From DATFVA01 sp963839165 (GTDB lineage Bacteria; Bacteroidota; Ignavibacteria; Ignavibacteriales; Ignavibacteriaceae): 64,000 bases of DNA. Location: NCBI GenBank assembly GCA_963839165.1, contig CAWIUG010000036.1, positions 1 to 64,000 on the forward strand, given 5' to 3'. Below, in pieces: positions 1-9,401 of the stretch (position 1 is the stretch's first letter; every line of letters begins with the position of its first letter). The position numbers and the translations under genes are program-made. The notes below the pieces were generated by a model that saw only the letters and a list, made by a program, of their open reading frames with translations, searched no databases and was not told the DNA's origin.

Positions 1-1043
1 CAATAGACTACTTGCAAGGATGATAACCGGAAGTTCTTTAAAATTCCTACTGTAAGAGCGCTGAAATTTCCCTGGCTTCTTATATAATAGGAAGAACAAA
101 TTAGCTGATAAAGAAATTACTTTAGTCCTGTATGTCGGCAAAGAATATTCTAAATATTATTTTTCTTAATGGGAGCAGACTTTCTCACATAGGGCAACTT
201 TATCGATGGGCAAGAATAGTTTCAATGCTCATAATGTGATTGTAAGTAAATCCTCCTTGAAATGGAAACATGGCAGCATAGGCAGTATTGAAATATAGTT
301 ATCTGCGGTGAAGATGAGACCGAAGACCTGTTAGTAACCGTAACGAAGCTTATCCTGACGCTAAAGTATCTTTCCAGGAGATCGAATCTGTCGAATACAG
401 GAATGTATTTTTTCAGCACCGAATCCGCATTTATTGTTCCGGCTGCGGTTGCCAGAATATTGTGCTGAGCTCGATAAAAACTTGAGGAATAAACCTCCTG
501 CCAGGTTAAATAAAGGAGGAACAAAAGGTTTTCCAGCTTGGATGGCAGGGATATCTGATGCTTTCCTCTGATCGTCCTTTCTGCAGCATTCTCCATTAAT
601 AAAACATTCTCAAACATTGTTTCATCGAAGGAAAAAGATACTGAAATAAGTAAGCTGTTGTTACTGGAAGCTCAGAATAAAGCGACGGTGGAAAAAATTA
701 AACTTATGAAAATAAGATCCAGAATGTAGATCAAACCAAATCCGTACTTGACCAGCTATCGAGCGGTACAGGGATTCTAAGCGTACAGATGAAAAAACTA
801 TCTGGCTTCACCAACCAAAGAAGAAATATGTGGATGAACCAGTTGACAATGGATAAACAGAAAAATGTAAAGCTGGGCGGGTTCACATTTTCCAGGATAG
901 TAGTGAAAGAATTATCAGATACATACAACGGAGCAATTCTCCAAAACATATTATATGAACCTTTACGTGACACGAGGGCATTTAAATTTACGATTGGTGC
1001 CGGGAACCTGATGGGAGGTAAACAAAATGAAGAAAAGAAATAA
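1..1043 (+). pseudogene. PilM-PilN (GspL-like) inner-membrane pilus/secretion assembly protein, partial and frame-disrupted
   Basis: The gene enters from beyond the left edge and ends at the TAA at 1041-1043. Piecing frames together gives an N-terminal soluble part (fragments LVLYVGKEYSK, FNAHNVIVSK, EDETEDLLVTVT, SFQEIESVEYRN), then a membrane segment (LIVLSAAFSI, about 577-606), a charged coiled-coil stretch, and a C-terminal ferredoxin-like part that is open from about 735 to the stop. This order (actin-like cytoplasmic domain, single TM, PilN-like periplasmic domain) is that of GspL or of a PilM-PilN fusion. At least five frame changes are needed within 1 kb, for example near 590 and 712. 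The next gene starts at 1027, overlapping this one by 17 bases. Family assignment rests on architecture and on the PilO/PilP/secretin genes that follow, not on a strong motif. Confidence 0.5.
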
Positions 1044-1916
1044 ATCATTAATTATTCTGATAGTTGTTTTCGTTCTGATTACAGCAGCAGGAAGTATATA
1101 TACTTTAGGTATTCAGCAGAAGGATCTTGATGTTAAGGATCAGAAGCTCATTAAACTGAGAGCAAATTATTCGAGTATTGAAACTCTGCAGGTTCAGCTT
1201 AAAAAAGCAGAGGAAAAAGTTGCTGTTGTCGATTCCTTATTTTTTCGGGAAAATTTACTATTCCTCAGAATTTACTCCAATCCAACTTCTTCAATTTTGT
1301 TGATTCATACAGCGGCGATTATTCCCTTTATACATTTACAAACGCAGAATTTGTGAGCAAAGGAACTGAAAATGGATTTAATTTCTACACATATAAAGTC
1401 AGCGGAAATGGTGCATTTGAAAAGGTATATGGATTAATTTACGCAATTGAGCACAGCAAGGAATTAAAGAAGATTGAATCAGCAAATGTTTCCGGGACGA
1501 CCAGCGTCGACGATAAAGGTATCCCTCATTACCTTGTAAAATTTGAATTTGAAGTAAAAGTTTACTATTCCTCAAGCGACAGATATGCAGAAGTTAATTA
1601 CACCGAAAATAATTTCAAAACTGGAGGACTTTATGACGCCTTCTATCCGCTGGTTAGAAATGAGATCGCCCAATGTAAATAACCTTCCTGATATACAGGA
1701 TGCGACACTCATCTCATTTAGTCCCACAGGGTGCATTTATTTCCGATTCAAAGGGAAATACTTTACTGCTTAAAAAAGGAGACTGCTGTTTATCTGGGTT
1801 ACCTGATGGATATCGATTATGAAAATGAAACTGTAACCTTCGTTTTAAATAAAGGGGGTATAATGGAGTACCAGACCCTCAAAATAGGGAAGAAAAATCA
1901 GAAAGAAGGACAATAA
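1027..1916 (+). pseudogene. PilO-PilP-like inner-membrane/periplasmic assembly protein, frame-disrupted
   Basis: The ATG at 1027 opens a short basic N-terminus followed by a TM helix (LIILIVVFVLITAAGSIYTL) and a coiled coil, as in PilO/GspM. The frame breaks in the T run at about 1239-1244, where one more T would give DSLFFSGKFTIPQNLL. It then continues through an alpha/beta domain to about 1670. A second break near 1670 and further ones at 1730-1790 join it to a small beta-rich segment (NLPDIQDATLISF, then GYLMDIDYENETVTFVL) that begins after a YDAFYPLVR motif, like the DPF..L start of PilP/GspC HR domains. With frames corrected this would be a single PilO-PilP fusion of about 295 residues. 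The secretin starts 3 bases after its TAA. The role inferred is alignment of the inner-membrane platform with the outer-membrane secretin. Confidence 0.5.
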
Positions 1917-1918
1917 CA

Positions 1919-3150
1919 ATGAAATTTCCGGTAATTTTAATTTTAATACTGTTTATTTATTATCCCCTCAATGCACAACAGGAACTGGAAAAAAAATTAT
2001 CTGGGGAATATAACCCTCTTGAGCTTGTATCCATATCTCAGTATGCCAGCTTTGACCAGGCGGTTAAAATGCTGAGTGCTGTAAGTGAACTAGTAACCGG
2101 TAAGAGTATAGTTTCAACTGTTCAGATATCCTCCCCTATCGGAGTTGGAAATAAAGAAGATGCCCTATCTGGATGCGTTAAATTTAATTGTCAATGCTGA
2201 GAACTTATGTATGAGGATAAAGAAGGGATCTATTGTGATTAAGATGAAAGGAAAAACTGAAGAGGAAAAATTAGATGAGGATACATTTGCAGATCTGGAC
2301 GCCAGAGAAGTTAAAATATCAGCAATATTTTTTGAAGCTGATATACAAAATTCTCTTGACAGAGGTATTGACTGGGATTGGCTTTTATCAAAAGATGGAG
2401 TGACTGTTGGAACTACATTAAGGACTCAGACTATCCCTCCCGAACAACAAACTCAGCAACAGGGAAAACCACCGGAATTTAATATAAATTCTCTTACTGA
2501 TTTTAAGATGGGTGACTGGGTGGGAAATGCAACCGCGATGTTCAGATTTTTTGAATCACAAAACCTCGGTGAGATAATTGCAAGTCCAACTATAACCGTA
2601 AGAGACAGCCAAAAAGGTAGAATACAGATTGGGTCAGATTTCTCGATCAAACAGAGAGATTTTTCAGGAAATGTAATTGACAAATTTTATTCTGCCGGTT
2701 CAATAATAAATGTAGTCCCTTATGTCTATTCCAAAAAAGGAATAGATTATATTCTTTTGAAACTTGAAGCCGAAAGGAGTTCATTCTTTCCCATCGGAGC
2801 TAACCACAGAGGTTAAGAAAACTTCTGCGAGTTCTGATGTACTTTTGCTTGATGGTGAGGAAACCGTCATAGGCGGACTATATATAAATGAAGAAACAAT
2901 AGTCAGAACGGGAATCCCTTTCTTAAAAGATCTTCCATGGTGGGTATTAGGAATAAGGTACCTTACCGGAAGTGATAAAACTGTTGTAACAAAGAAAGAA
3001 GTTATAATTTTATTACGTGCTGAGTTACTTCCTACACTTGAAGATCGTTTTATTTCTATCCAGAAACAGAACCTGATTAAACAAAAGCTGGAAAAGGATA
3101 AAGAAGAGATTAAATATTATAAACCTGATTATCTGAAAGATGAGAAGTAA
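1919..3150 (+). pseudogene. Secretin (GspD/PilQ family) outer-membrane channel, two frameshifts
   Basis: A signal peptide (MKFPVILILILFIYYPLNAQ) opens the gene at 1919. After a short N-domain (IKKMPYLDALNLIVNAEN) comes a typical secretin core: ASPTITV, GSDFSIKQRD, a GSIINVVPYV strand, DVLLLDGEETVIGGLY and IPFLKDLPWW near the C-terminus, which are hallmarks of the family. The frame changes near 2147-2148 (one G too many in TTGG) and near 2790-2793 (one extra base before TCGGAG). Removing one base at each restores a continuous reading of about 410 residues, short for PilQ (usually over 600) but plausible for a single-N-domain secretin. It would form the outer-membrane pore for the pilus or type II secretion machine whose inner-membrane parts lie just upstream. 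The frameshifts look like sequence errors, because the residues on both sides remain family-like. Confidence 0.75.
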
Positions 3151-3190
3151 GTCCTGGGAATTATCACTTTAACAAAATAGAAATTTTAAT

Positions 3191-4595
3191 ATGAAAAATA
3201 TTATCAAAATAACTGCATTCTTATTCCTCACGGGATTATATCTCACAGGTTGTGAGTTTGGTGTCCCTGAGGAGAATAATCACTCCTGATAGTACCTGAT
3301 GCAACCATATCCGGACAAATAGTTGAATCTGTGTCAGGAGACCCGATTTTTAATGCGACAGTTAAAATAACAGACGGGATAACACAGGTTAACACAACAA
3401 CAGGTAATGATGGCTCTTTTTCTACAAGTTTTCCTTTATCCCAGGATAAGGAACTTACTATAGTATATTTCAAAACAGGATACGATACAGATACCACCAC
3501 CGTTTATGTTCCGGTGAGTGCAACGATAGAAGTTCCCGTCTTAAAGCTTACCCAGCAGCAGGGAACGGGAGGAGGAACATCATCAGGTCAGGCAGCTACT
3601 ATTATATCTTTATTCTCAGTCAGCTCAAAACATGGGTGTAAAGGAAAGCGGTGCTAACGAATCTGTACAATTTATTTTTGAAGTTTTAGATTCAAATGGT
3701 GTAGCTATCGGTTCAGATAATTCGGTAGAAGTTAATTTTAGCCTCGGCTCTGGTCCTGGCGGCGGTGAATATCTCTACCCTGCTTCTGTTGTCAGTAATG
3801 CGCTCGGGAGAGCTTCAGTAACATTAAATACAGGTACAAAAGCAGGGGTTGCGCAAATAACTGCTGAATTTTCGATTAATGACGTGGTGGTTAAATCCCA
3901 GCCCATTTTAATAGCAATATATGGAGGGTTTCCTGATCCAAATCATTTTGCTGTGGCATCAGATAAATTGAATTATCCCGACTATGGGATCATAGGTGTC
4001 GAAATGCCTTTCACAGCTTTCGCAGGTGATAAATATTCCAATCCGGTCAGACCCGGAACCAGCGTATATTTTGAAACTACTTCCGGAATAATTGAAGGCT
4101 CAAATATCACAGATGATTTAGGACGGGCTACCGTAACTATGTTAACCCAGCCATATCCGGATTTGAACGAACAAGGTTATGGACCGGGATTTTTTAGGGT
4201 TACTTCTTCTACTGTGGATGAGAATAATACTACAATTCAGACTTCAACCATAAGACTGCTCACAGGTTTTCCTGTTATCACCGTGAGTCCAACTTCATTC
4301 GATATCCAGAATGGCGGATCACAATCATTTAACTTTACTGTAAGTGACGGTAATGGAAATCCTATGTCTGCCGGGCAGACTATTTCGGTTAAGGTCAATA
4401 AGGGAGATCTCGAGGTTTCAGGAGATGTTGCTGTGACAATGCTTGATACTCAGAGTAAATCCTACACAATGTTCAGCTTCACAGCAGTCAGATTCAAAAC
4501 CCGATACGACGCAACTTAAGCAGGCGATCATCGATATATCTACTTCAGGTCCCAATGGAGAGAAAAAAATCAGCGTTTATGGGACATCCCGATAA
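3191..4595 (+). pseudogene. Secreted lipoprotein with carboxypeptidase-regulatory-like and bacterial Ig-like domains, frame-disrupted
   Basis: The ATG at 3191 encodes a lipoprotein signal with lipobox LTGC. The next segment (ATISGQIVESVSGDPIFNATVKI to VPVLKL) resembles a carboxypeptidase regulatory-like beta sandwich. It is followed by repeated Ig-like units with the alternation 'VEVNFSLGS.. LGRASVTLNTG.. AGVAQITAEF' and 'VYFETTSGIIEG.. LGRATVTM', as in Big_1/invasin domains. Frame changes are needed near 3283, in the A run near 3627-3630, and near 4487. After the last one the frame ends VYGTSR-TAA at 4593-4595. The gene follows the secretin by 40 bases and was probably co-transcribed, so it may be a pilus- or secreton-associated surface lipoprotein (inference). 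A strong bidirectional terminator follows. Confidence 0.6.
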
Positions 4596-4625
4596 GAATT
4601 TCCTTTATAAATCAAGATTCAAAAT

Positions 4626-4655
4626 AAAAATGGCTGCTCAAAGGCAGCCATTTTT
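4626..4655. terminator. Bidirectional intrinsic terminator
   Basis: Stem AAAAATGGCTGC / GCAGCCATTTTT with a six-base loop. It has an A-tract on one side and a T-tract on the other, so it can act on both strands. It lies between the convergent Ig-like lipoprotein (plus) and MORN lipoprotein (minus). Confidence 0.85.
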
Positions 4656-4683
4656 GTTTCATTCTTTCTCTAAAGGAGAAATA

Positions 4684-5202
4684 TTAAACAAATTTCTTTT
4701 GGAGGCCAATGAAGTCGCCATCCTGATAGACAACCTGGTTTATTATCTCCCCCTTTTTATCATAATATGTCCAGATTCCGTCCTGTTTACCTTCTCTGTA
4801 TTTTCCTTCACTTTCTTTATTACCATTTGGATAGTATGATGTCCACTTTCCATCAGCTTTATTATTCTCAAAATCTCCTTTGCTCTCCATCTGACCATTT
4901 GGGTAATAGTATTTCCAGGTTCCCATGTTCTCGTTGTCAATCACATATCCGGTCTTTTCGATCTGTCCATCGAGGTAATAGGTTCTGAATGTACCATTCT
5001 TTTTTCCGTCAACAACCTGAAATTCTATTATTACATCTGCCGTATCGAGAACCGTTCCTGTGAATAATTTATCGTTATGAGAATTGTATATTAATCCATC
5101 ATCTCCCCAACGATAGGCATATTTGGATTCATAGGTTCCGCAGGAAGACAGGATAAAAGCTGAAGTAATTAGTAGTAAGAAAGTAGTTAATAGTTTATTC
5201 AT
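4684..5202 (-). CDS. MORN-repeat (YwqK-like) lipoprotein
   Basis: I start at the ATG at 5202, 4 bases after GAAGAG, rather than at the in-frame TTG at 5214. The N-terminus is a lipoprotein signal (LLTTFLLLITSAFILSSC). The body has at least four MORN-type repeats of about 23 residues with the pattern G.W..YYPNGQ/K.E.KG (GTWKYYYPNGQMESKGDF, GKWTSYYPNGNKESEGKY, GIWTYYDKKGEI). Proteins of this kind are often labelled 'toxin-antitoxin YwqK antitoxin' in databases, but nothing here supports a toxin partner. It is more simply an outer-membrane-anchored beta-repeat lipoprotein. It is monocistronic, divergent from the YajQ gene, and ends at the bidirectional terminator. The cellular role is unknown. 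Confidence 0.8.
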   Translation of the reverse strand: MNKLLTTFLLLITSAFILSSCGTYESKYAYRWGDDGLIYNSHNDKLFTGTVLDTADVIIEFQVVDGKKNGTFRTYYLDGQIEKTGYVIDNENMGTWKYYYPNGQMESKGDFENNKADGKWTSYYPNGNKESEGKYREGKQDGIWTYYDKKGEIINQVVYQDGDFIGLQKKFV

Positions 5203-5409
5203 AACACTCTTCAATTTTTAATTATTTATTCAATATAAGTGCCACCGAAATCATCAGATTATTTGCGTAATATCAATATTTCCTTCATTTCTCTCAGGAA
5301 AATATTACATCGTTACTTAACGGCACCTGTAATAAATTACTATTCAGACGATCTATCTCCATCCGCAACGGTCACACTAATAAGTTCTTCCCTGATGAAA
5401 TCACATTAT

Positions 5410-5440
5410 TTTTAACTCTACTCCCTGTTCATTAAATTTG
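5410..5440 (+). promoter_or_regulatory. Possible Bacteroidota-type promoter for the YajQ-family gene
   Basis: TAAATTTG at 5433-5440 matches the TAnnTTTG -7 element. TTTA at 5410-5413 is a three-of-four match to the TTTG -33 element with a 19-base spacer. The predicted transcript would start about 25 bases before the ATG at 5473. Pattern match only. Confidence 0.35.
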
Positions 5441-5472
5441 TGGTTAATATTAAGCTAAATGAGGTATTATAA

Positions 5473-5970
5473 ATGGCACAGAACCATTCATTCGATATTG
5501 TTTCGGAAATTGATCTGCAGGAAGCGGATAATGCTGTTAACCAGGCACTGAAGGAAATTCATCAGAGATATGATCTGAAGGATTCAAATACTTCTATGGA
5601 TATCAATAAAAAGGATAAGCAGATTTCCATAAATACAAAAGATGATTATTCGTTAAAAGCAAGCGTGGATATCCTCCAGACAAAGTTCATCCGCCGTGGT
5701 ATTTCAATTAAAGCTCTGAAATTAAATGAACCTGAACCCGCGGCCGGCGGCAGACTTAAACAGATAATCGATCTTCAAAGCGGCATTTCTAAAGATAACG
5801 CGAAGATAATCACTAAAATGATTAAGGATTCCAAGCTCAAGGTTAACGCTCAGATCCAGGATGAGCAGGTCAGGGTTCAGGGACCAAAAATAGATGATCT
5901 GCAAACAGTAATTCAAATGGTTAAGGACGCAGAGCTCGACTTCCCTACCCAGTTCGTGAATATGAAGTAA
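5473..5970 (+). CDS. yajQ: YajQ family (UPF0234) nucleotide-binding protein
   Basis: At 165 residues it matches the family's usual length. The N-terminus SFDIVSEIDLQEADNAVNQ, the core RYDLKDSN and the C-terminal VRVQGPKIDDLQ...DFPTQFVNMK are diagnostic for YajQ. The fold is two ferredoxin-like repeats. Homologues bind nucleotides, and some bind cyclic di-GMP and act with transcription regulators; whether this one does cannot be told from sequence. An AGGT-type ribosome-binding site lies 7-8 bases ahead of the ATG. It stands alone between a divergent MORN lipoprotein and the convergent dnaE remnant, 12 bases away, with no terminator visible between the convergent genes. Confidence 0.93.
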   Translation: MAQNHSFDIVSEIDLQEADNAVNQALKEIHQRYDLKDSNTSMDINKKDKQISINTKDDYSLKASVDILQTKFIRRGISIKALKLNEPEPAAGGRLKQIIDLQSGISKDNAKIITKMIKDSKLKVNAQIQDEQVRVQGPKIDDLQTVIQMVKDAELDFPTQFVNMK

Positions 5971-5982
5971 CTTTCAATCCTT

Positions 5983-7666
5983 CTATCCCGCGTAGGCCTG
6001 GCGGAGTTTTTCTTTGCCGAGGGAGCTGACGAGGTGGAAATCTTCTTCTGTAACTTTTTCTTCGTCGCCGTAATAGTTGTGGTCTACACTGTCCTTTTGT
6101 ATGCTCTCCCTTATCGCCATAGAAGAAAGTACTTTGAGATCTTCTACTATAATGTTATTAGCGTCCTCGCTGTCAATTACTCCTTCAATGAGGTAGGGTC
6201 CCATCGACATTGTAAGCTCTGCACAGCGGTTGTACACATTTGGAAATATTACTGCCTCAAATGTACCTGTCGTATCTTCAAGTGAAAGGAATTTCATTAT
6301 ATCCCCCTTCTTCGTCCTTATCCTCTTCGAGGTCATATACCAGCCTACCATCTTTACCTTTCTGCCGCGGTATTTTTCTTTATCTTTCGCCTTTATAACT
6401 GAAGGATGATTCACCCATTCTCTGTAAAAATAAAGTGGATGGCGGGTTACCATATAATTGAACGTTTCATACTCGGTGCGGCACATTTCGGCCGCGCTGA
6501 AGTTGATGTTCGTCTTGACTTCTTCTTCAAGCGCATAGGTTTCATTCATAAAAAGATCATTGGCTGTGTGATCCAGAAGCTTCCTGCGGTGGATGTAGAT
6601 GTCGAGGAGACGAAGCAGTTCGGGACGTGTCTGCCTGAAACATCCCATTGCCCCGCACTTAATTAAAGCAGCTGTTTCCTCATATCCTGTTCCCGTCCTT
6701 ACAAGAAAATCCGCAAGGGAAACATATTTTCCGTTATTTTTTCTTTCCTCAACAATCTTTTCGATTGAGGAGTGCGACAAATTCTTAACCGCCATCAGTC
6801 CTATGCGTATGGTTTTTCCCTTTCCGATGTATTCATAGATGCTGTGATTAACTGAAGGAAGTTCTATTTTCAGTCCCATCCTTTTTGCTTCCCATATATA
6901 CACAGCACGATGAATAAAATCCCCCGCCGTTATTAAGCACATTCGCCATAAACTCTGCCGGGTAGTGCGCCTTAAGGTAGGCAACCTGGAAAGAAAGCAG
7001 CGCGAAAGAAGCACTGTGCGCTTTGCAGAAAGAATATCCCGCAAATGATTCTATCTGCCGCCATAATTCTTTTGCGGTTTCTTCACTGTGTCCCTTGGCG
7101 CAGCAGGAGACAAAGAACTTATCTGTTATCTCCTTCATTGCTTCGTGCGAACGCATCTTCCCGCTCATCGCCCTCCTCAGAAGATCGGCTTCTTCCAGCG
7201 TTAATCCTGCAATATGATGGGCGATCTTAATTACATCCTCCTGGTAAATCATAACCCCGTAGGTTTCGCCAAGATGTACTTCCATTTCGGGTACAAGGTA
7301 TTTCCGACGCGACGGGTCCTTGTGCCGCGCAAGGAACTCCTGCATCATTCCGCTTTCGGCTACACCGGGACGAATAACGGAACTTGCTGCTGTGAGCATC
7401 TCAAAAGTCTCGACATCCAGCCGCCGGAGAAGTGAGCGCATTCCAGGTGATTCAATGTAGAAACACCCTATTGTTTGTCCCTTCCGCAGAAGCTCTTTCG
7501 TCTTTTCATCATTAAAAAGCATCTCAAAATCGAATATATCGAAGCGGATATTACGGGTATTTCTCGGGATCGGGGGAAGAAGTGAATGCAGCCTTACCCC
7601 TTTCCGCCATTCGGGGGGAACCTGATAGGTTAGAAAATCGGCTGTATTTGCATTTTTTATGGGCAT
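5983..7666 (-). pseudogene. DNA polymerase III alpha (DnaE-type) C-terminal half, 5'-truncated and frameshifted
   Basis: The reading frame starts at 7666 with about 40 residues I cannot place. It then runs directly into the DnaE fingers region (LRKGQTIGCFYIESPGMRSLL, ASSVIRPGVAESGMM, YGVMIYQEDVIKIAHHIAG, LRRAMSGKMR, SFCKAHSASFALLSFQVAYLKAHYPAEF). Near 6913-6914 one surplus base (TTTTATTCAT) shifts the frame. Beyond it the helix-hairpin-helix region and an OB-fold (KVKMVGWYMTSKRI to FEAVIFPNVY) follow to the stop. The sequence resembles the roughly 1000-residue DnaE variant of Bacteroidota. The PHP domain and the palm with its catalytic aspartates, roughly 450 residues, are absent. Upstream lies only a 171-bp gap holding short repeats and then a plus-strand gene. 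It is either a remnant, a real split gene, or an assembly junction; as written it cannot polymerise DNA. Confidence 0.8.
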
Positions 7667-7699
7667 AACATAGTGTACATCTGAGCACTATATAATATA

Positions 7700-7758
7700 A
7701 TTACAAAATTACAAGATTACAAGATTGGCGGATTGAGCGGATTGGTGGATTTGAGGGG
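7700..7758. repeat. Degenerate 8-10 bp tandem repeat beginning ATT
   Basis: Seven consecutive units: ATTACAAA, ATTACAAG, ATTACAAG, ATTGGCGG, ATTGAGCGG, ATTGGTGG, ATTTGAGGGG. It fills much of the gap between the truncated dnaE and the CPXCG gene. Confidence 0.75.
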
Positions 7759-7837
7759 ATATGGGTTAGGATTTGACTATAATGGACGAAATCTTTACCA
7801 TATAGCTGAGATTTATAAATAGATTATCAGGTGAGTT

Positions 7838-8053
7838 ATGGAAGAAGAACCGGAGTCATTTCAGACTGATGAAGATTTTGTATGGACTTGCCAGTACTGC
7901 GGTGTTAAAAACAGTGTTTGGGTAGATTTAACGGTGGAAGGCAAGCAGGACTTTGTAGAGGATTGCAGAATCTGCTGCAGGCCGAACAGGATCATAATTA
8001 CAAAGGATATCGAAAATAATTCGTTTGCCGAGAGTCGTCCCCTCGACGAATAA
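7838..8053 (+). CDS. CPXCG-motif cysteine-rich small zinc protein
   Basis: A 71-residue acidic protein with two cysteine pairs: WTCQYCG near residue 18 and EDCRICCRPN near residue 48. It matches the Cys_rich_CPXCG family, in which FxCPYCG...VEDCxVCCRP is conserved; here the first pair reads CQYC instead of CPYC. It probably binds one zinc ion. The function of the family is unknown. The ATG at 7838 is preceded by AGGTGAG at a good distance (CAGGTGAGTT). The gene is convergent with ftsZ, 44 bases from its stop. Confidence 0.8.
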   Translation: MEEEPESFQTDEDFVWTCQYCGVKNSVWVDLTVEGKQDFVEDCRICCRPNRIIITKDIENNSFAESRPLDE

Positions 8054-8097
8054 ACCCGACCTAAAAGATTTCCTTTGTCACAACAGATTCCGCAAAA

Positions 8098-9381
8098 TCA
8101 ATCCATTATCATGCGTAAGAATGAGGAACTGTCCTCATCGTCATCGTTCTCTTTCTCTTCTCTCTTTTTGGCTTTTTCTTTAGACCAGCTGTAGCGCGAT
8201 GCGTCAAATTCATACCCGCTCCGTGGGGTTTCTTCCTCTGCTTTTTCCTCAATATTCGTTTTCGGACTTTTTACGCGATAGATAGTTGGTATTTCAAGAT
8301 CCTCTTTATCTATCTCATCATTTGATTCGAGAAAATTAAATCCTCCGCGGAAGGTTTCTTCTTCTTTCTTTTTAGGAGGTGCAATTGAAAATGATTTCGT
8401 GGCATGTACGTGGTGTGCCGAATCGAATCCTGTTGCAATTACTGTGTAAGAAACGTAATCATTCATATCTTCTTTTTGTACACAGCCGAAGATTACGTTT
8501 GCTTCCTCACCGGCGGCTTCGAAAATAACATTGTTGCCGTCGTTGATCTCCTGCATCGTAAGGTTGCTTGAACCTGTTACATTCAGAAGAACACTCTTTG
8601 CGCCTTTAATACTTACACCTTCGAGAAGAGGACTCGAAATAGCCTTCTGAGCTGCTTCAATCGCACGGTTCTCGCCGCTTGCGATCCCGCATCCCATCAG
8701 GGCATCCCCGCTCTGGTTCATTACCGACCTTACATCCGCGAAGTCGACGTTTATCAATCCTTCAACTGTGATGATGTCTGCAATTCCCCTTGTGGCCTCA
8801 TATAACACTTCGTTCGGTTTATCAAAAGCAGCAAAGGCATTTACTCCTTTATCAAGTATGTTCAGCAGTCTTTCATTGGGGATTACAATAAGGCTGTCTA
8901 CGTGATTTTTCAGGTCCTGTATTCCCTGCTCAGCATTCAGCATTCGTTTTTTTCCTTCCCATCTGAAAGGCTTGGTAACTATGCCTACTACAAGCGCACC
9001 AATACTTTTGGCTATCGAGGCAACTACAGGAGCGCCTCCTGTTCCTGTACCTCCGCCCATTCCTGCTGTAACAAAAACCATGTCGCTTCCGCCAAGAACT
9101 TCTGACAGCTTCTCCCTGTCTTCTTCCAACGACTTTCTTCCAACATTGGGATCAGCTCCTGCACCAAGCCCTCTTGTTATACTGGAACCGCACTGGATCT
9201 TATGAGTAGCACTGCTGCCGTTTAAAACCTGGGCATCCGTATTAACAGCTACATATTCAACACCGCTGAGCCCGCGTGCGATCATGCTTTCGATAGCATT
9301 GCAGCCGCCGCCGCCAACACCAACCACCTTCAAAATAGCGGACATTGGTTTGCTTTTGTCAATAGTTGCAAATCGCGACAT
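8098..9381 (-). CDS. ftsZ: Cell division GTPase FtsZ
   Basis: The bacterial tubulin homologue that polymerises into the Z-ring at midcell. The nucleotide-binding glycines GVGGGGCNA (about 21-29), the tubulin signature GGGTGTGG (109-116) and the T7 loop NVDFADV (211-217), which completes the GTPase site of the neighbouring subunit, are all present. A long charged linker (about 340-410) leads to a C-terminal tail SSFLRMIMD, a variant of the usual FtsA/ZipA-binding peptide. Length is 427 residues, slightly long because of the linker. The ATG at 9381 has a strong GGAGGAAA ribosome-binding site. It is the last gene of the dcw operon, 20 bases after ftsA. No clear intrinsic terminator follows. Confidence 0.98.
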   Translation of the reverse strand: MSRFATIDKSKPMSAILKVVGVGGGGCNAIESMIARGLSGVEYVAVNTDAQVLNGSSATHKIQCGSSITRGLGAGADPNVGRKSLEEDREKLSEVLGGSDMVFVTAGMGGGTGTGGAPVVASIAKSIGALVVGIVTKPFRWEGKKRMLNAEQGIQDLKNHVDSLIVIPNERLLNILDKGVNAFAAFDKPNEVLYEATRGIADIITVEGLINVDFADVRSVMNQSGDALMGCGIASGENRAIEAAQKAISSPLLEGVSIKGAKSVLLNVTGSSNLTMQEINDGNNVIFEAAGEEANVIFGCVQKEDMNDYVSYTVIATGFDSAHHVHATKSFSIAPPKKKEEETFRGGFNFLESNDEIDKEDLEIPTIYRVKSPKTNIEEKAEEETPRSGYEFDASRYSWSKEKAKKREEKENDDDEDSSSFLRMIMD

Positions 9382-9401
9382 AGTTTCCTCCTATAAAGAA
9401 T

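Noticed and set aside
222..617. 131-codon minus-strand open frame
   Set aside because: The plus strand across the same bases carries the broken PilM-like gene; the minus frame has no similarity or ribosome-binding site.
4684..5202. YwqK-type antitoxin of a toxin-antitoxin pair
   Set aside because: It has a lipoprotein signal and MORN repeats, and no adjacent toxin gene exists.
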